DNA of 64,000 bases from positions 1 through 64,000 of the forward strand of contig MU858139.1 of NCBI GenBank assembly GCA_033297075.1, read 5' to 3'. A program made the position numbers and the translations under genes. Shown here piece after piece: positions 38,735 through 50,915 of this stretch. Every line of letters begins with the position of its first letter. Within the stretch, counting starts at the first letter, position 1. The stretch is from Rhypophila decipiens (Eukaryota > Ascomycota > Sordariomycetes > Sordariales > Naviculisporaceae). The notes under the pieces are model-generated. The model searched no databases and was not told the DNA's origin. It worked only from the letters and a program-made list of their open reading frames with translations.

Positions 38735-41700
38735 TATACCGATTAACAAGGGTTGATGATGGAATCTTCCGAGAACTTGAAGCTGGTTGAGTGTACCGGA
38801 GATGTCGGGTAAGCCAAGCAGTACGTAGAGTACCACTGATTCCAAGAAACCAAGACAAGATCAAGACAGGTCAAGCTCTTCTAGAAGTAAGTGGGGTGGG
38901 TTAGGACCGTCCTCCTCTTAAAACCTTCTTTCTTGGCGTCCGGGGCTTGTATACGCGGCGCGGCCAGATATCTGGGTTGGACACCGGAAGTCCACTCCCC
39001 CACGCCATTTACGCGACATAGCGCCAAGGCTGAATTTACTCCTTTTGGACATGACGATTATCAGGAGGACCATGAGGGCTTGATATCGGGAACTCTATGA
39101 CGACTAATCAGAGCGGGATGTCCAGTTCTATGCGATGGCTGCCATTGGGAGATCGAAGCCAAGAAAGGCTGGGCATTTCGGTATTCAGCCGATTGGAGCT
39201 TCCATGGACGTCATTGGTACTCTTGTAGAGTACTTCCGACTACCGTGTCTTGGTAGGTCGCTTATGCAAAGGCAGTGCCAAGGCTGAGGAATTATCTGAA
39301 AGCCAGGACTCGTTGGTCCGTCAGGGGTCGAGATGTACGAGGCGGAAGCTTGCCGGCCGGTCGTAGCGAAATGGAGAATGTGGTTGGCCCGGTGCTTGGA
39401 GCATCGCTTCCAAGCTGGGAATATGGTTTCTAATTATCCGCGAGCTGTGTTGTATACCGCTTATATAGGGGTATCATGGCTTCATGCTTTGTGATGTCTG
39501 CATATTGCGTATGTTCACGGTATTGTTGTTGCCAAGAGCAATTGTGCCGGCTATTATCCATCTTCTACAGCCGGAAGTGGTTGACCTTCCCCTGCGACAG
39601 TGTCATCCATTCTTGTGATATCCTTATCAACTGGTACTAAATAACCAATCGGGGAGTATGGTTTATAACGTGTATTTCTTGGTGATTCGCAAAGATAGCA
39701 TCATGAATCCTGAGTGATGAGATCGAGATCCCGGATTACAATCACATCCGAGACTCCTCACAAAACCTGTAGAGGTCCCAGATGCTCTCTGAAGAAGTTG
39801 ATTATGCAAGTTTTCCAGCAAAGTAATCACTTATACCAAGAGCGCAAATCCAACACTCCTAAGCACCATTGTACAGAGAACAGTGACGACAATGTTCAGC
39901 AAAGGGTTGCCGGTGTCTCTGCCGACACAAAAGCCATCCGGGAACATTATTTCTCGTGCTATTGTGTTTTGCCCCTCAATATGCTCATAACTGATACAGA
40001 ATCGAGGCCCATCTGGATTATCCGAATATCATTGCATATTTTTGCTAAGGCTTGGCACGAAGAATGCAGACAGTGTTCATACCATATAACACCGGGACAT
40101 TGAAGACACTCACTAGGTACCAGAACACAAGCCTAGCTTGTACCCTAGCCCATCATCAAAGCTCCAGGAAGTGGAGATGGAGGTCGAGATTCCATGCTAC
40201 ATACAGACGACAAAGAACCCTTGGCGGACTGGCATGGAAAGAGGAATATGGAAAAGCTAACACCTTCAATGGCTTCTCGACCCTCCATGCTTGCCGTTGT
40301 CTACCCTGGTCGTCAAAAGAGCGGCACCATCCATGAGCACCAGTGTAGGGTGTCGAATTGAGTCAACAACATCTGCCCAGAGAGCAAGAGTTCGTCTGAT
40401 GTTAGTGTAAGGTAGCGGACCCCATTTCCCCAGAGGGTAGTAAACATTCCAACAACCCCAGGACCTTGTCCGGCACACCAGCTCTAGGCCTTTAGACCGC
40501 TCGTAAGGCGGCCCGGCAATCGAGGCAGCCGTCAGGGTCCCTCCCAGCTAGTACGGTAAGGCGATGAGGCGTTCGGGTGTGTGCAACGGTCTGCCTAGTA
40601 CAAAATACGGTTACACTTGCACACCCAAGGAAGAAAATAGCCTCTGCGGGTGACACGAGAGCGGTGGGGGAATGGGGGCCGCGAGCAGGCAAGCATCCTC
40701 CCAGCCGGCGGCTCTCACGAACTGTCGTCGCCGCCTCATCGGCCCTAGTCCCTATGCAGGGCCTGCAGTGCTCACACCTGATTCTTCGCCTTGTGGAGTG
40801 AAACGACTCAATACGGCCGCCTGAATCCCATCAAGACAAATTCCATCACAAAGATTGGAAGCTGGTAAACCTTGGAGTACAACCCGTTGCACAGCGCTTT
40901 GGAGTAACGAAGCGTTCGCATCGCGTACACGGCGGTTAATCTTGCTCATGGCCGACAACCGTGCATCTGAGGGTTGATTGTTGATCCAGAACCCCAGCCA
41001 CATCGACAAGACTCCGCCGAGGTGAACAAACCGTTCGTTTCCTTGTCGTGGAGTGTGGATCTTCTCCTGGCCGGACGAGACCATGGCTCGATACCGAGAG
41101 CCGGCCAGGTTGTGGTGGGGCACCGGGCCCGCGGTGTCAATGGGCCGGTCGTGCAGAAAAATGGTTGGATTCTGGGTAAGGGGAAATTATTGACCCATGA
41201 AGGAGATCCATTTCTGGGGATGGTTGAAAGCGTACCCGTAATCGTGCGGTTGGCATCGCGCCGTCACTAACCATGCCGGCCCCGGCATGGGGAAAACGTG
41301 GGTACGTATCATGAATAGATCGCGATTTCTCGGGACGAACAGAGTGGGTGTCGTGCGATTATTTTTCGTGATGAACAAACAAGTCACTTCTACGCTCAAA
41401 TTTGCTGGCAGGTGACTCAGAGGGCTAACAAATGGCCTGGCGGGGCGCCCCGGTCACACGTTTTGCGGAGAACCACTGGATCGTTTACAGGGCCCTGCAT
41501 GCAGAGATCAGACCACTTTCCATCCACAAACGTCAGATCGAGCTGGTGCAGGTGCCAGTCCGGTCCAGACCTCAAAACCTGACGTTTCCTCGCGAAACTC
41601 GTTGATGCTCGAAATCTGAAGCAAAAATGTTTCCCCGTGGGTTCGGCTGATCCTTCCTCCAGACCTTTGAATCGCAGAATTCACGGAAGAAAGCGACGAG

Positions 41701-42843
41701 GCATCATGATTCACCAAACTATCACCATTCGTCGCCTGAAACTTCCCTTTGTTGGCCGCCAACCGGACAAAGCTCTTGCGGTCCACGACCCGACATGCTG
41801 GTCACCGACTTGAAGCGAACAGCATTCAATTCAGTGCCTGTTTGCACTTCAGGACGGGTTAAACCGTGCAATATCCCTTACGAACAAAAATGCGTTTTGG
41901 ACTTGGAGCATGCAAGATCTCGATCTTCTTTGTCTCCAAGGGAAAAGGATGGCCCAAATCCCATGCCGAGGGAACGGGTTGTTCCCCCTTGACCACTTTT
42001 TAGTAAAACAGTGGACCCTTCCCGAGGGCTGGACCCCGTTGGACCCCGTTATGAGCGGCTTGGCGCCGGCACTGATGCAGGCGACCGGGCAGCTCCGTTC
42101 AAAAGAAGTGGAGCTGTCTGCCCACCGGAGCCAGCTCCTTGTGTCACAAGCCGTGCAGAATTATGCCTGCATTGGCTGCTGGTACCGGAGTGCCGCCCAG
42201 CTGCTGCCCAGCTGTACGGCCTGTGCCTAGCAGGTGCCCAGGCCAGTAAACGAGAAAAGATTGCCCGCTGTTCTAGAACTCGTACCCGCTTGCTTGTCCA
42301 AAGGTGGACTCGTACGACGCAGCAGAGGAAATGGGCAGTTTGATAGGAGAATAGCGAGCATTCTTGCTCATGGCCTCCATCGGTGAACGGTGCGCATCCC
42401 AGTGCCACCATCCACCACAGCCCGGTTGCTGTGTTGCCAATCTATCATGGAGTCCCTTTGACTCGCTTTGAGATCCCGACGGCTGCCGAACTCCTTGGCC
42501 GCTCTCACACGTTTTTTTGACATCAAATACCAGCCAACGCCCGGGCTTTCGTAGTGGTCTCGAATGCATCATCATCACCAGAGATAAAAAAACATCCAAC
42601 CTCAATTGACCAAAGTCAGAAAATCGTCACATTCCTCGCCAGATACAACATCCCACCTTCAGCTGAAGCCATCGCCACCCCCGCAAAATACCAAACAACA
42701 TTCAGCTCCACCACCAACAACACTAGGACAGCTGCCAGCACCCCTTCCTAGCAAACAAAACATCATACAGCGTCACTTCAGACCCCACCACCCACAACAT
42801 TAAGACGAACAAGTTCCCTGAGCATCAGCGTCACTGGACCAAA
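38735..42843. other. Gene-poor stretch of 4.1 kb
   Basis: The longest empty interval in the window. It has the AA12 promoter on the left and the upstream region of the bHLH gene on the right. The open frames inside (for example 39714-40103 +, 40752-41123 -, 41508-41786 -, 42011-42343 +) have no recognisable domain and no plausible splice chain. A 10-bp unit GGACCCCGTT is doubled at 42031-42050. A long regulated 5' region or an unrecognised decayed element are both possible. Confidence 0.5.
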
Positions 42844-44061
42844 ATGACGGGAGCAACTATCAATCCAACTCTATCCTACAACCCCTACGCGACCACCTAC
42901 GGCGCTTCTGATTCTGTTAGTTGCCTTGTCCTTTACCCCCTATTCCCACCCCTGACCTTCTTGGCATTGAAATGGCTCTTCTTTGTCTCATTGGTCTTGT
43001 CAAAAACCAGCTCCCCCCATGGCGCCTGATGTACCACAGCAGAAAGTCTACTTTACTAGTATAAGGTATACGGATAGCTGCACCATCATGATTCATTGAG
43101 CACAGTTCACCTTCTGATGTCTCTTGCTCCTTTCGTGACACAACCTAACCATTCTCGGCAGCAGATCTATACAGACTTCTCGCCAAACTCCTTGTTTGAC
43201 TCGCCGTATGACGAATTCGCCACAGACTTCAACTCAGATTCCACCGGCTCTCCAGTCTCGCCCATCTCTCCTGTCCTTTCGTCTAGCTCTTTTGGCCTAG
43301 CCGATGATTGGATGAGCTGGGACAAGATTGATCAAATCTCACCAACCAACACCACCTTCTTCAAGGCAGAGCCCGTCGACGGCCCCATCCTTTCTTCCAT
43401 CCCACCTAGGCACCTCTCACTGAGCCCTGCCATCAACCCCATGGAGCTCACCATGCCCAGCAATATGAACATGCTCTCCGAGAGCAAACCTCTTGCAATG
43501 TTCCAGCAGCCCGCAAACATGATCCCCCCACCAGTGCTGTACTCCTCTCCCCAAGCCACAACCCAGGTTCCCGTCCAGGTTGTTCCATCAACAGCTGCCC
43601 GCCGAAACTCCAAGAGCCTCAAGCGCAAGTCCTCGAGCTCCCCGTCCGATGACGAGAGCTCATCACCGCCGCCCCCAGCTCGCCGAAACTCGGCCACGAA
43701 AAAGGACGATGTACTGGGCCCCAAGAAGACGGCGCACAACATGATCGAGAAGCGCTACCGCACCAATCTCAACGACAAGATTGCCCAGCTCCGAGACTCT
43801 GTTCCTGCTCTCAGGATAGTGGCTCAGAGGCTCGACCAGGTAGAGGATGAAGGCGGCGAGTTCCATGACGCAGAGGACCTTGCACCCATTCCCAAACTCA
43901 ACAAGGCCACCATCCTCAGCAAGGCGACCGAGTACATTGCCCAGTTGGAGAAGAGGAATCGGGGGCTAGAGACTGAGAACAACATGCTCAGGGGTCGCAT
44001 GGAGGGCCTTGAGATGTTGATGATGAACAGAAGTGCCGGAAACCTTCAAGTTTGGAACTGA
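42844..44061 (+). CDS. Short SREBP-type bHLH transcription factor (SrbB-like)
   Basis: About 323 residues: exon 1 42844-42915, an intron ending at 43161 (or 43164), and exon 2 to 44061. The bHLH domain (about residues 205-285) has the basic region [16 protein letters not shown]; the Tyr in EKRYR is the hallmark of SREBP-type factors, which bind sterol regulatory elements as well as E-boxes. A long acidic loop ([16 protein letters not shown]) and helix 2 [21 protein letters not shown] lead into a leucine-zipper-like end. No transmembrane segments follow, so it needs no proteolytic release; this resembles SrbB of Aspergillus and the Fusarium allergen-3 type. The N-terminal half is Ser/Pro-rich and acidic (activation-like). 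The intron of about 250 nt has a weak donor (GTTAGT), so the first exon is the uncertain part. Confidence 0.85.
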
Positions 44062-46028
44062 GGAACCCATTTCTTTCTTGTTGTATTCATTATTTGTACT
44101 TTTCTCATTGGGTTTCCGGCAGGCGGGCGTTGAACCTTCCCGGTTCAGAATGATACCACGGCACAGCATTGGATCGGAGTTTTTGGAATAGGCATTGGTG
44201 ATTTGTTTGGAACATAAAAGGGGGTTTGGCCGGCTTACATAAGCCTTCATTAAGGGGCTGACTGCCTTGGCTGGATTGCCCGGCAGCAGCAGAGGTTTTT
44301 ACTCAACTCTTTTCCATGCCTATCTACATCTATTTAGTGGTTTTTCGCTTCTGTTTTCCTGATGGATTTCCAGGACAGAATGCTGATTTAGGATTTTTTC
44401 CCCCAATTAATCTAATGGATTCATCTTCTAATCATTTGCATACTTCTTCCTGCTCATGTATCGTGACTCCTTCCTAGCTTCCCTGCTGACTGAGACTCTA
44501 CTCAGGAGCAAAGATTCGCGGGCTCTGCTCACTCTCATCTGGCTATCACATGCAACCCATTTCTTCTTCAGCCTGGCCTAACCTGATAAATCCCTCCCTT
44601 CTCGTAAAATGCGACAACTTGGAGAAATAGATAGCTCCAGTCTGCTCCCGAAGAATGCATTCTAACAAGCTAACAAGGCAACTTGAATTCAGGTAAGGAA
44701 CCAGGAAAGAATTGTCGACCTGTGGATCGACGGGTACGGGCATAATCTTTACTGCAGGCTCCCGGATGATCGGCCAATTAAGGTAGGAGGTTTTATGGTG
44801 TGGGAATTGTACAATACCACCTCGGTGGAAGTAATGTCTGCAGCCGGTGTGGTGACGTCCTATAAGTGCTATATCATGCTGTGACCAGTTACTTGCCTAC
44901 CTAAGGTTCGTGTTACTACTACTGCATGTTGCAGGCCGTGTCGTACAGTGAACCCTGGCTAGTTGGATCTTGCATTGGCACCTTTCTTGTTTTTCAGATC
45001 CAGGATTTGTTGGCCTTGGATTTTATGACGAGGGCCGGGACTCGTTGTCAAACTGGTTTATATTGTAAGCTTGGTCTTTTGGTAGGATCAGATTTCAGGC
45101 GATTCATTTTCGGTCCTACGTGAGGATCTGGCTTCATTGGCCTCTGCCTACAGATACCTGGGATTGTGGGAATATAGATCTTTTTGCCCTCATCTCCACT
45201 GCTTGGAGCAAGTCCTTCTCCACTTGGCGTAAGTCGCTATGTGCTGACGGTGTGGTTCTAGCGGGAAAGAACAGAGAAACTGGGATATATTCGTCAGCTG
45301 CTATAAACGTGGAAAGACCACAATGGAATGTCGTAACGAATAACACCAACCACAAGGCCAGCTAGAAGACTGGGTCCTGCTTTCCAGCGTAGGCCGAATA
45401 TACACGTCATGAACCAATTTTCTTCCCACGGATGTTAGCTGTTAAGTTAGTATGTCTTTCTAAGTCAACCTGGTCACGCTTCTTTCAATGGAGATTGTTT
45501 TCCATTACTGTACAACTGACTCTCAACTTTGTTGCCGTGACGTTGAGGAAACCCTACTAGTAGGCTACCTAACTATGAATGGTGAACTAACGATGTTGTA
45601 GTCCGAGGATTTACTTGGCGGAGAGGATTACTTATAATGAACGATGTGATAAATCCGAGAAGTTTGGTATTGTTTACTTGGCATTCCTATCCAGACCCAT
45701 ATATCTCCTGCTTCACCGTGACAGTCGGCGTTAAACCTCTCTTCAGCGAGCCTAGTAGTTTGTCTTCCCCTTGGAGATGAACTCAGGTCCGACAAAATGA
45801 GGAGTCTTGTGGGTATTCTGAATGTGAAGCCTCGGATCATAGTTCGTGGTAAAAATCTGCCAAGATGTTCAAGACAGCAATCATTAGGTATAATTGTCTG
45901 CGAGCAGGATGCATCATCATCAGGTATATAACAGTCGAGCTTTTCCCACCTCAAGTTGAACATAAATCATCACTCAGACTTGTATCTCACACTCACACTC
46001 ACACCGTCAGCCTAACACAAAAGACATC
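44062..46028. other. Intergenic region, about 2 kb
   Basis: No supported gene on either strand. The right end is the promoter of the secreted-protein gene, with TATATA at 45925-45930. Confidence 0.55.
45925..45930 (+). promoter_or_regulatory. TATA box candidate of the secreted-protein gene
   Basis: TATATA in GGTATATAAC lies about 100 bp before the ATG at 46029, a usual distance for a strongly transcribed fungal gene. Confidence 0.45.
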
Positions 46029-46640
46029 ATGCTTGCCATCATTCCCCTCCTCATATCGGCCGTGGCCGCCTACACTCTGCCCCCCAACCTGAGCGACGGT
46101 CTCTACCATGTTCAGATCGATGCAGACGGAAACGAAGTCCACGAAATTCTCAGCACAACCCTCTTCCCCCCCACCACCAACAACAACATCTCTGCCCGCG
46201 CCCCCGAGCCCGAGACCCTGGACAGCAACACCACTCCTGTCAGCGGTGGCCGCTACGATGTCCGCTCAACCATCATGAAGCGCCAAGTCTGGTGCGGATG
46301 CGGCTACACCCTCGACCGAGGCCAATGCGACACGGCCGTCAACACGATCAAGCACCAGCTCGGCTTCTGGGGGGCATCGTTCCTGGGAGCCTACTCCTCC
46401 GTCTCGGGAGGGGTCGTGGCCTTTGCGTGCGCTCTCAACGGGCCGGCCTTCGCCAACGACCCGCTCGTCACCGAGGACCTGAGAATCATCACGCGGTGGT
46501 GCGGCCGCTACATTGCCGGCACGAGAAATGTTGGCGGACAGCCGAATGGGTTTAACTCTGTTACGATTGGGTATATGCGGTACCATGCTGGTCTGGACTT
46601 TTGTGGTACGGCTAGGAATTCGAATTCGGATCACTGCTAG
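46029..46640 (+). CDS. Small secreted cysteine-rich protein with Kex2-type pro-peptide
   Basis: Intronless, 203 residues. The signal peptide is MLAIIPLLISAVAAYT. The pro-segment (LSDGLYHVQIDADGNEVHEI) is followed by a Thr/Asn/Pro-rich stretch and a dibasic site IMKRQ at about residue 79-80, suited to Kex2 cleavage. The mature part of about 120 residues has seven cysteines: CGCGYTLDRGQC, FAC, RWCGRY, LDFC and a C-terminal DHC. The odd number means one is free or pairs between chains. The domain family is not one I recognise; a secreted effector-like or cell-surface role is possible but not shown. The pseudogene at 27646 has the same layout (signal, LDGIYAVITDANG, KR site, NCGRYKAG), so the two are probably paralogues. 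Confidence 0.85.
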   Translation: MLAIIPLLISAVAAYTLPPNLSDGLYHVQIDADGNEVHEILSTTLFPPTTNNNISARAPEPETLDSNTTPVSGGRYDVRSTIMKRQVWCGCGYTLDRGQCDTAVNTIKHQLGFWGASFLGAYSSVSGGVVAFACALNGPAFANDPLVTEDLRIITRWCGRYIAGTRNVGGQPNGFNSVTIGYMRYHAGLDFCGTARNSNSDHC

Positions 46641-47158
46641 GCTGGACTAGAGCTGGGTACCGCCCAGTTAATCAGGCAGAGGTGCGTTAACTTTTTGGGA
46701 GGGTTAGTCTAGTCCGGTCCGGTTGGTGGATGGAAATTAAAGTTTGGATGTCAAGCGGTATGGCAGCATATGTGAATGAGTGTTCTTGGTGATGAAACCT
46801 CGGTGTACGTACAACTAGGAAGGACCCATGGCAGACTTCGAGTCATGACAAGTAAATTAGCAACGACGATGAGATACCACATACAACAACGTCACGAGGC
46901 TTGAGACAGGTTGGTCAATGGTCTACAAGAATACAAATGAAGGAATATTATGTGAAACATTGAGAAACGTAGTCTGATAAAGTGATATAGGTGTCATTAA
47001 TCGTATGCATAATGTTGTATGTTCATATATGCCTATCAATGCAAGATCCGACATGCGACTAACTCCTTTCCATTTCCTAGTATGTAGCCGGCCTTTGGCC
47101 TTGGAATCTCCCAAGTATGTACATGGAATTTAATGGCCCGTGAGGGGGAAGTAGTTGT
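46641..47158. other. Intergenic region
   Basis: About 520 bp between convergent genes; no feature recognised. Confidence 0.5.
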
Positions 47159-47530
47159 CTACTTATATGCAAGCAACTTCTTGTCCTCGTTCTCGTAGAC
47201 CCTGAGCCGGATGAACTCTAGCGGACTCTGACATGAGACTGCGCCTCTTCGTGGTGAGTTGAGACCGGGCGAAAGCGGTTCGAGTGGTGACTGCTCGTGT
47301 ATTGCGGCGCTTTTCAAAACCAATGGAGGTGGACGGAAGGAGTTTTGATAAGAAGGAACGACGAAGAAAGGCATGCCCTCTTTGGAATTGCGCCTCAGCG
47401 GCATTTGAGCGAGTGGAGTTTGCACCGAATTTGATGTCGTTGATGAAGTTGCCGAAGCTGGTGTCGAGGGGGTCGATGGGACTTGACTCCTTGGTTCGTT
47501 CTCGAACGTCAAAAGGGCCGCGATGTTCAT
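47159..47530 (-). CDS. Small Ser/Pro-rich hypothetical protein
   Basis: Predicted 123 residues from the Met at 47530 (an upstream Met at 47608 gives 149). The sequence starts MNIAALLTFENEPRS, then is rich in Pro, Ser and Thr. It has several SP sites (QSPLEPLSPGLNSPRRG) and a basic RRNSKEG, so it could be a phosphorylated regulatory protein. The composition is protein-like and biased like real fungal genes, and unlike random frames. No domain is recognised and no intron is evident. Moderate to weak call. Confidence 0.45.
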   Translation of the reverse strand: MNIAALLTFENEPRSQVPSTPSTPASATSSTTSNSVQTPLAQMPLRRNSKEGMPFFVVPSYQNSFRPPPLVLKSAAIHEQSPLEPLSPGLNSPRRGAVSCQSPLEFIRLRVYENEDKKLLAYK

Positions 47531-49161
47531 GTTGGATATATAATGAGCCCTGCTTGACAGTGCAGGGTTGTGATGATGACGTTTAGTAATCAGCCAGTGC
47601 ATAGCCAAGCTATGGGTGGCAGAGAAGTACGTGGCATCATCTTCTTATATAGCAGGTGCGCTTTCATGCCGTTGACGTAGATTGAAGAAAGGGGCCGAAG
47701 AACAGTCCACACTTCAGTCAAGGAACATGTACTCATAGGCCGAGGGGCCAATCAAATAACATGGTTCAAAATCCGAGGCCCAATTATTCGTCGATCTGCT
47801 TCCTGTTTAGTTGGAATGGGCTGTTTTCTTTGTTCCTCAAATATGACATGACTTCATTGGAAGAAAGGGCCATTCTCACCTGACTTGCGTTGCTCATTAT
47901 GGCGAGTAGTCACCACATGGTCTAGGAGTTGATGGGCTCGCTTTGTCAACGTCAGTAGGTTGAAAGACGATGTAACAAAGAGCTGACGGGCTTTCAGCCT
48001 CGGTGGATCGGAATAGTCGAGCCCTGGATGCGAACCATGACCTGTCTCTTTGTTTCTCAGGGGTACCAATGATGATGGATCTCGGTGCTTCTCTTGAACA
48101 GGAACATTTCCCGAGGGCTAATCAACAATTGTGGAATCCTTATTGGGATAATCCCGTCGTCCTTGTAGCTATGGCCAATGGGCATACTCTTGGGAGGGGT
48201 GGATCTTAAGTTGGGATTATTCGAATTCCAGTATGATCATGTCTCTAATAAGAATAAAGAGGAAAGGAAAGATAAAAGCGTGACTCTAGTCTCTAGACCC
48301 AAATTATTTCTGTCCACGGAAACAGTAGAGTCTGAATAACGTCGTACAGGTGTCACTCATTCTTGGAAATATATTCAGAGCAAATTGTACATGTATGTTA
48401 ACTCAGGATCTCCACTGCAAGGAGTCAACAAAGCATGCATATCAATCAGCCAAGCCTCTCTGAAGCATGCGCTACATGACGTTTAATTCCATTTCTTTCC
48501 GTCCGCCACGATTACGAGATTGGGCAAATAAGGTAGTCTGACTATATGGGAGATGCAAGGTTCTTTTTGACGACCCTTTGCTCACCGTCCCCTCTGGCCT
48601 AAACATCATCCATTGTTCTAGGCATGCCGTAGAGTGACAAATAAACAGAAACCTCTCAATCACCACACAGTAGTGGTTCTTGGTGATTCCGAGTACGGTT
48701 AGTCAGTCAGTATACCTAATGGGTATTATAGCGAATTAGACTGATTCTACAGGGAATTGGCCATTGGGGGAGAGTTTTAATAGGGCGGAAGTCCGCGAGG
48801 AGGCCAGTAGCATCTGCAGGGGGGTTACACCGCCCAAGCTTGGAGCAATCTTCGTCCAGAAATTGCCCTGTATTACATACCGGCCTCTCCTGCCTGCCCT
48901 GATGTGCTTCAATAGTTCCGGCAGTCATGCCGCTCTGATACGGGATTGAACGCTGGTCCAGCATTTTATCTAACCCTCCTGGTCCTGGTGGAATGCGGGA
49001 TGGGAACAAACCCCCGCATCTGATGGGAATGAGAGAAAAGGCAGTTTGATGAAATGGGGATTTCTTGAAATAAATAGCTCTGTTTGTCTGAGGAATTTTT
49101 TTATCGCATTTTTCATCAGTTTCCTCATCACACCGAGGTTCTGCCGTCTGGAAAGTGCAGT
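47531..49161. other. Intergenic region, about 1.6 kb
   Basis: Lies between divergent genes and presumably holds both promoters. No supported frame. Confidence 0.55.
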
Positions 49162-50915
49162 ATGGCCTCCACTTCACACGCTGCCAACAATCCCGGCTCG
49201 GGGTCCTTCATCCAGGACTCCCGGTTCACCGACTGGATCCCGACATTTGCCGGTCCCCAGGTGGCCAAACTGACCATCATCTTCGGATTGATACCGTTAA
49301 CGACAGTATTTCTCTGGTTCCTGGTCGCATACCAGACTTCGCCTCTAAAAAAGTACCCCGGCCCTTTTCTAGCAGGATGGACCAACCTATGGCGTCTCTG
49401 GCAGGTCATTACCGGCGAGTACGCTCCTCGAATGAAGAAGCTTCACGAAAAGTACGGCCCAATCGTTCGTATCGGACCCAATCTCCTGGATCTCGACTTT
49501 CCTGAGCTATCGAGGGTGATTTACAGCACCGACGGAAAATGGGTCAAGGTGAGTTAAAACATGCCAAATACTATTTGGAGTCTTCCAAAACTGACGAATC
49601 ATGTCGCAGACCGACTTTTACAAAAACTCGTCCTCCATCATCGACGGCAAGATAACCTACCACATGTTTAGCGAAGTCGACAATGTCGAGCATGCTCGCC
49701 TCAAACGTCCCGTAGTCCGTCATTACTCGGTCCCCAGCGTTCTAGCCATGGAGCCGCACATGGACTCTGTCATCTCCGACTTTCTCGACCACCTCCAAGA
49801 CCGCTATATTACCCCCAAGAAAGCATGTCCTTTTGGCGACTGGCTCGGCTACTACGCCTGGGACTTTTTGGGGATTGTCACGTTTAGCGCCAAATTCGGC
49901 TACATGGAGGCCGGGTCTGATTTCGACAATACGCTTGCCGTTGCGGATAAGTCCATCGATTACTTGGGCTTGTGCGGACAGATGCCCTGGATGGACTATG
50001 TTCTGGACAAGAACCCAGTTTATCCTTTGGGGCCGCCAAATATCTCCACCGTGACTGGGATCGCGGTTACCAATATGGTGGCGAGGTTGAAGGGGGAGGA
50101 TCCCAATTATGTGGAAGGTAAACCTGATTTCCTGCAGTACTTCATCGAGAGCAAAGAGTCGCATCCTGAGATTGTGGACGAGGGCAAGATTATCGGGTAT
50201 CTGTTGCTCAATCGTGAGTCTTTGTCCCGAGCTCTTGCACTCCAGGTTTGAGCGGGTGCTAACTAAGATGGTGTGAATAGTAATCGCCGGCGCCGACACG
50301 ACAGCCATCACCCTCCGCGCATTGTTCTATTACACCCTTAAACGGCCACAAGTATGGGCGGCCTTGCAATCCGCCATCCGGTCTGCGATCCCGCTCTCCG
50401 AAGCAGGCAAGCCGGTCTCTCACGCCCAAGCTCGCGCGATTCCGTACCTCGAGGCCGTCATCCGCGAGACGTTCCGCTATCATCCCGCAGTGTCCATGAT
50501 CATGGAGCGCATTGTCCCATCGGACGGGCTAGTCCTCCCCGATGGACGAGGCACAGTCCCCGGAGGCTGCTGTGTGGGTATGAACCCCTACATCGTCGGC
50601 AGGAACAAAAGCATCTTTGGCGAGGATGCAGATGAGTTCCGGCCGGAGAGATGGTTGCAGAAAAGGGAAGAAGGTGATGACGAGTTTGAGGAGAGGATGA
50701 AGCTATGGGGCACGGCGCAATTGATGTTTGGAGGCGGGTCGAGAATTTGCTTGGGCAGGAATTTGAGTCAGATGGAGGTTTATAAAGTGGTTGCTACGCT
50801 CATTGCATCGTTTGATATACGGTTGGAGGATCAGGGGGAGGAATGGTGGACTTGTTCGAGGTGGTTTTATCGAAATCGGGGCGTTGTTTGTCGACTTGAG
50901 CCAAGGACGGCATGA
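49162..50915 (+). CDS. Cytochrome P450 of pisatin-demethylase type
   Basis: 541 residues; exons 49162-49548, 49610-50213 and 50281-50915 (1626 nt). A membrane anchor lies at about residues 34-58, then the hinge KKYPGPFLAGW. The stretch KYGPIVRIGPNLLDLDFPE is typical of the large fungal group annotated as pisatin demethylase-like. I-helix AGADTTAIT, ExxR in RETFRYHP, FRPERW, and heme loop FGGGSRICLG with Cys near 487 are intact. The true pisatin demethylase detoxifies a pea phytoalexin, but most members have unknown substrates. The exon 2/3 join (LLLN to LIAGADTT) falls just before the I-helix motif. The start was chosen at the Met after an upstream frame with poor composition. Confidence 0.92.

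Noticed and set aside
40752..41123. A 123-codon minus-strand frame in the gene-poor interval
   Set aside because: Unstructured composition and no family resemblance; an equally long antisense frame overlaps it.
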